11,923 nt of DNA from M30B53 sp964600785 (GTDB taxonomy: Bacteria; Planctomycetota; Planctomycetia; Pirellulales; UBA1268). The position numbers and the translations under genes are program-made. Below the pieces are notes generated by a model, which worked only from the letters and a program-made list of their open reading frames with translations, had not been told where the DNA came from and did not search any database. The stretch covers positions 1 to 11,923 of the forward strand of contig CAZRKH010000033.1 of the NCBI GenBank assembly GCA_964600785.1. The letters are read 5' to 3'. Positions 10,093-11,923 of this stretch are shown here, one piece after another (within the stretch, counting starts at the first letter, position 1; every line of letters begins with the position of its first letter).

Positions 10093-10116
10093 GCCGGTGC
10101 AAGCCGCACCGGACTA
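10093..10116. repeat. Single palindrome that supplies the epmB stop codon
   Basis: GCCGGTGC-AAGC-CGCACCGG (10093-10112) is one more copy of the hairpin, followed by ACTAC. Read on the minus strand the TAG of epmB (10114-10116) is the edge of this repeat, matching the GTAG edge seen on other copies. The epmB reading frame therefore ends exactly where the repeat begins. Confidence 0.8.
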
Positions 10117-11172
10117 CGGGCCGGCCAGCCAGGTCTTCGAGGGCTCGCCCGGCAACTCGCGAACCAGCCGTGGCACCGCGTAGCCGGGAAGCCTCGCGAG
10201 CACCGCCGCCTGCAGGCCCCGGGCCCGTCGTTCGTCGACCGCAAAGTGGGCCGCCCCGCGGACCGGATCGAGCATGTGCAGGTAGTAGGGAACCACGCCG
10301 ATCTCCAGGAGCCGCTCCGAAAGCCCGACGAGCACCTCCACCGAGTCGTTGACCCCCGCCAGCAAGACCGCCTGATTGAACAGCAGCGACCCGGCCGCCG
10401 CCAGCTGCCGCATCGCCGCAGGCACGCCGCCGGTGAGTTCGGCCGGGTGGTTGGCATGGATCACCACCACCCCCCGCAATCGACACTCGGCAAGCAGCCG
10501 CACCAGCCGCTCCGTGACCCGCTCCGGCAACACCACCGGCATCCGCGAGTGGATCCGCAGCCGGCGAAGGTGGGGAATCTCCTCCAGCCGCCCGAGCAGC
10601 TCCGCGAGACGTTCGTCGTCAAGCAGCAGCGGGTCGCCACCGGAGAGGATCACTTCCTTGATCTCTGAGTCGGCGGCGATCGCCTCGAGACCCCGCTGGA
10701 GTCCGGCCCGGGAGACCCCCGCCTCGTCGTAGGGAAAGGACCGGCGAAAACAGTAGCGACAGTTGACCCCGCAGCCGGAGGCGGCCAGCAGCAGAGCTCG
10801 ACCGGCATACTTCCGCACCACCGCCGGGGCGGCAAGCTGCTCCCGTTCGGCGAGCGGGTCGGCCACGTAGCCGGCCACCTCCTCGCGTTCTGCGGCCTGA
10901 GGCAGCACCTGCAAAAGCAGCGGATCCTGCGGGTCGCCCGGCCGCATCCGCTCCACGAAGCCCCGGGGCACAAGCAGGGGAAACCCGCCTTCGGCGTCGC
11001 TGCCGCCGAGCCGATCCGCCGGCAAGCCGAGCAGCTCGAAAAGTTCCGCACGGCTGCGAACCGCCTCGGCGAGGAGTGTTTTCCAAGAGACCTCGGCAGC
11101 CGACTCGACGCGAACGAGGGCCTTCTGTGGTTCCGAATTGACAGCCCGGGTCGCGCCGGCAACGCTTTGCAT
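10114..11172 (-). CDS. epmB: EF-P lysine 2,3-aminomutase (radical SAM, PLP)
   Basis: Predicted 352-residue cytoplasmic radical SAM enzyme that turns (S)-alpha-lysine into (R)-beta-lysine, which EpmA then attaches to elongation factor P. The [4Fe-4S] motif is CGVNCRYC (Cys134, Cys138, Cys141), followed by FRRSFPY and the SAM-contacting LSGGDPLLL. The C-terminal block PYYLHMLDPVRGAAHF and GEPSKTWL match EpmB, with Lys346 the expected PLP-binding lysine. Length suits EpmB (about 340) rather than the longer clostridial lysine aminomutases, and there is no C-terminal extension. The start is the ATG at 11172; the upstream in-frame ATG at 11259 would overlap efp and add an unconserved arginine-rich stretch. 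The ribosome site is weak. It is divergent from efp, 80 nt apart, as in E. coli. The last residues and stop codon border a palindromic repeat. Confidence 0.93.
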   Translation of the reverse strand: MQSVAGATRAVNSEPQKALVRVESAAEVSWKTLLAEAVRSRAELFELLGLPADRLGGSDAEGGFPLLVPRGFVERMRPGDPQDPLLLQVLPQAAEREEVAGYVADPLAEREQLAAPAVVRKYAGRALLLAASGCGVNCRYCFRRSFPYDEAGVSRAGLQRGLEAIAADSEIKEVILSGGDPLLLDDERLAELLGRLEEIPHLRRLRIHSRMPVVLPERVTERLVRLLAECRLRGVVVIHANHPAELTGGVPAAMRQLAAAGSLLFNQAVLLAGVNDSVEVLVGLSERLLEIGVVPYYLHMLDPVRGAAHFAVDERRARGLQAAVLARLPGYAVPRLVRELPGEPSKTWLAGP

Positions 11173-11252
11173 CGTGTCGTCCGCTTGGATTGTCCGCGAC
11201 GTGGGTGCGGCGGGCGGCCGCCGCAGGTGGTGTGCAGCAAGAAGGAGCCGGC

Positions 11253-11822
11253 GTGTCATCCTACAACACGAGCGAATTCAAAAAGGGACTCAAGGTCCAG
11301 ATCGACGGCGATCCCTATCTGATGATCGAGTGCAACTTCGTGAAGCCAGGCAAGGGGCAGGCGCTCTACAAGTGCAAACTGCGAAACCTGCTGCGAAACA
11401 CCGTGCTCGACCGCACCTACAAAAGCGGCGACTCGCTCGAGGCGGCCGACATCACCACCATCGACGCCCAGTTTCTCTACCGACAGGCCGACCAGTTCGT
11501 CTTCATGGACAACGACTCCTACGAGCAGTACGAACTCACCCTGGAGCAGGTTGACGACGCCTGGAAGTGGATCAAGGAGGGCACGATCTGCTCGATGCTG
11601 CTGTACAACGGCAACCCGATCTCGATGGAGCCGCCCAACCACATGACCCTCAAGGTCGAATACGCCGAGCCGGCCGTTCGTGGCAACACGGCCACCAACC
11701 TCACCAAGCCGGTGAAGCTCGAGACCGGAGCCGAAGTGACCGCCCCGGCCTTCATCGAGCAGGGCGACATGCTCAAGATCGACACGCGAACAGGCGAGTA
11801 TCTCGAGCGGGTCAAGGGCTAG
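11253..11822 (+). CDS. efp: Translation elongation factor P
   Basis: A 189-residue EF-P, the normal length, with three OB-like domains. It binds stalled ribosomes between P and E sites and restores peptide bond formation at polyproline stretches. The modified loop is KPGKGQAL, with Lys34 at the position that carries beta-lysine in E. coli-type EF-P; the chain is otherwise typical (TFKSGDSLEAAD-like block as YKSGDSLEAAD, and the C-terminal PLKVDTRTGEYLERV-like block as MLKIDTRTGEYLERVKG). The start is the GTG at 11253, with AAGGAG only 5 nt upstream; the frame is open further upstream, but that region is not EF-P-like. The adjacent divergent epmB implies beta-lysylation. A repeat cluster starts 5 nt after the stop codon. 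Confidence 0.96.
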   Translation: MSSYNTSEFKKGLKVQIDGDPYLMIECNFVKPGKGQALYKCKLRNLLRNTVLDRTYKSGDSLEAADITTIDAQFLYRQADQFVFMDNDSYEQYELTLEQVDDAWKWIKEGTICSMLLYNGNPISMEPPNHMTLKVEYAEPAVRGNTATNLTKPVKLETGAEVTAPAFIEQGDMLKIDTRTGEYLERVKG

Positions 11823-11826
11823 CCGC

Positions 11827-11877
11827 GGCTCGCGTAGGCCGGTGCGGCTCGCGTAGGCCGGTGCGGCTCGCACCGGC
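11827..11877. repeat. 19-nt GCCGGTGC tandem repeat ending in a palindrome
   Basis: Two 19-nt units of GGCTCGCGTAGGCCGGTGC (11827-11845, 11846-11864) end in a hairpin of GCCGGTGC with GCACCGGC across a short loop (11857-11877). The spacer CTCGCGTAG is unlike those in the other clusters. It starts 5 nt after the efp stop codon, so it would form a hairpin in the efp mRNA 3' end. Confidence 0.88.
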
Positions 11878-11885
11878 TGCTATAC

Positions 11886-11923
11886 AGCCCGCACCGGCAG
11901 CCGGTTCCAGCGGAACCGGCCTA
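11886..11923. repeat. Inverted arm plus GGTTCC/GGAACC palindrome, running to the window edge
   Basis: A single inverted arm GCACCGGC (11891-11898) is followed by the palindrome GCCGGTTCC-AGC-GGAACCGGC at 11900-11920, then CTA. Both arm types (GGTGC and GGTTCC) thus occur together here, as they do at 9873-10116. The cluster may continue past the window. Confidence 0.85.

Noticed and set aside
11213..11222. GGCGGCCGCC palindrome between epmB and efp as an operator
   Set aside because: Only 10 nt and expected by chance in such GC-rich DNA; no second copy or promoter overlap to support it.

Overview
The window looks like a piece of a GC-rich planctomycete chromosome, probably Pirellulales-like. 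This rests on a secreted DUF1598-type protein (a family I know essentially from planctomycetes), a short lipid-anchored-style or membrane hypothetical of the kind common there, and gene ends littered with GCCGGTGC/GCACCGGC palindromes. Most of the genes are core functions. No CRISPR array, insertion sequence, phage gene or toxin-antitoxin pair is visible.

Layout. Positions 1-189 hold a palindromic repeat cluster. 190-2232 (minus) is a two-gene unit: a small membrane protein followed by a thiamine-diphosphate 2-oxoacid decarboxylase. 2233-2614 is a divergent intergenic region. It contains a candidate minus-strand promoter and a very strong intrinsic terminator hairpin about 90 nt upstream of the minus-strand unit, so it may be an attenuated leader or a small RNA. 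2615-3581 (plus) holds a WCGDC thioredoxin-like protein and a one-helix membrane protein. 3582-3962 has no protein gene, but carries tRNA-Arg(TCG) on the minus strand and a truncated tRNA-like copy sharing its last 26 nt. 3963-9861 (plus) has an FHA-domain protein, the replicative polymerase DnaE, and the DUF1598 protein. 9862-10113 is a second, larger repeat cluster between convergent genes. 10114-11822 has divergent epmB (minus) and efp (plus). 11823-11923 is a third repeat cluster.

Functional links. EpmB makes (R)-beta-lysine, and EF-P carries the lysine it is destined for (K34, in the usual PGKGQ loop), so the divergent pair is a modification enzyme next to its substrate; the ligase EpmA is not in the window. 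DnaE keeps all the PHP-domain metal ligands and a QKSLF clamp-binding motif, so it may proofread itself. The decarboxylase keeps the full Asp/His-His/Glu catalytic set of the pyruvate/indolepyruvate decarboxylase family.

Most worth a second look: the leader/terminator at 2323-2506, the covarying palindromes confined to gene 3' ends, and the tRNA 3'-end duplication. I see no clear evidence of a wholly new multi-gene system.
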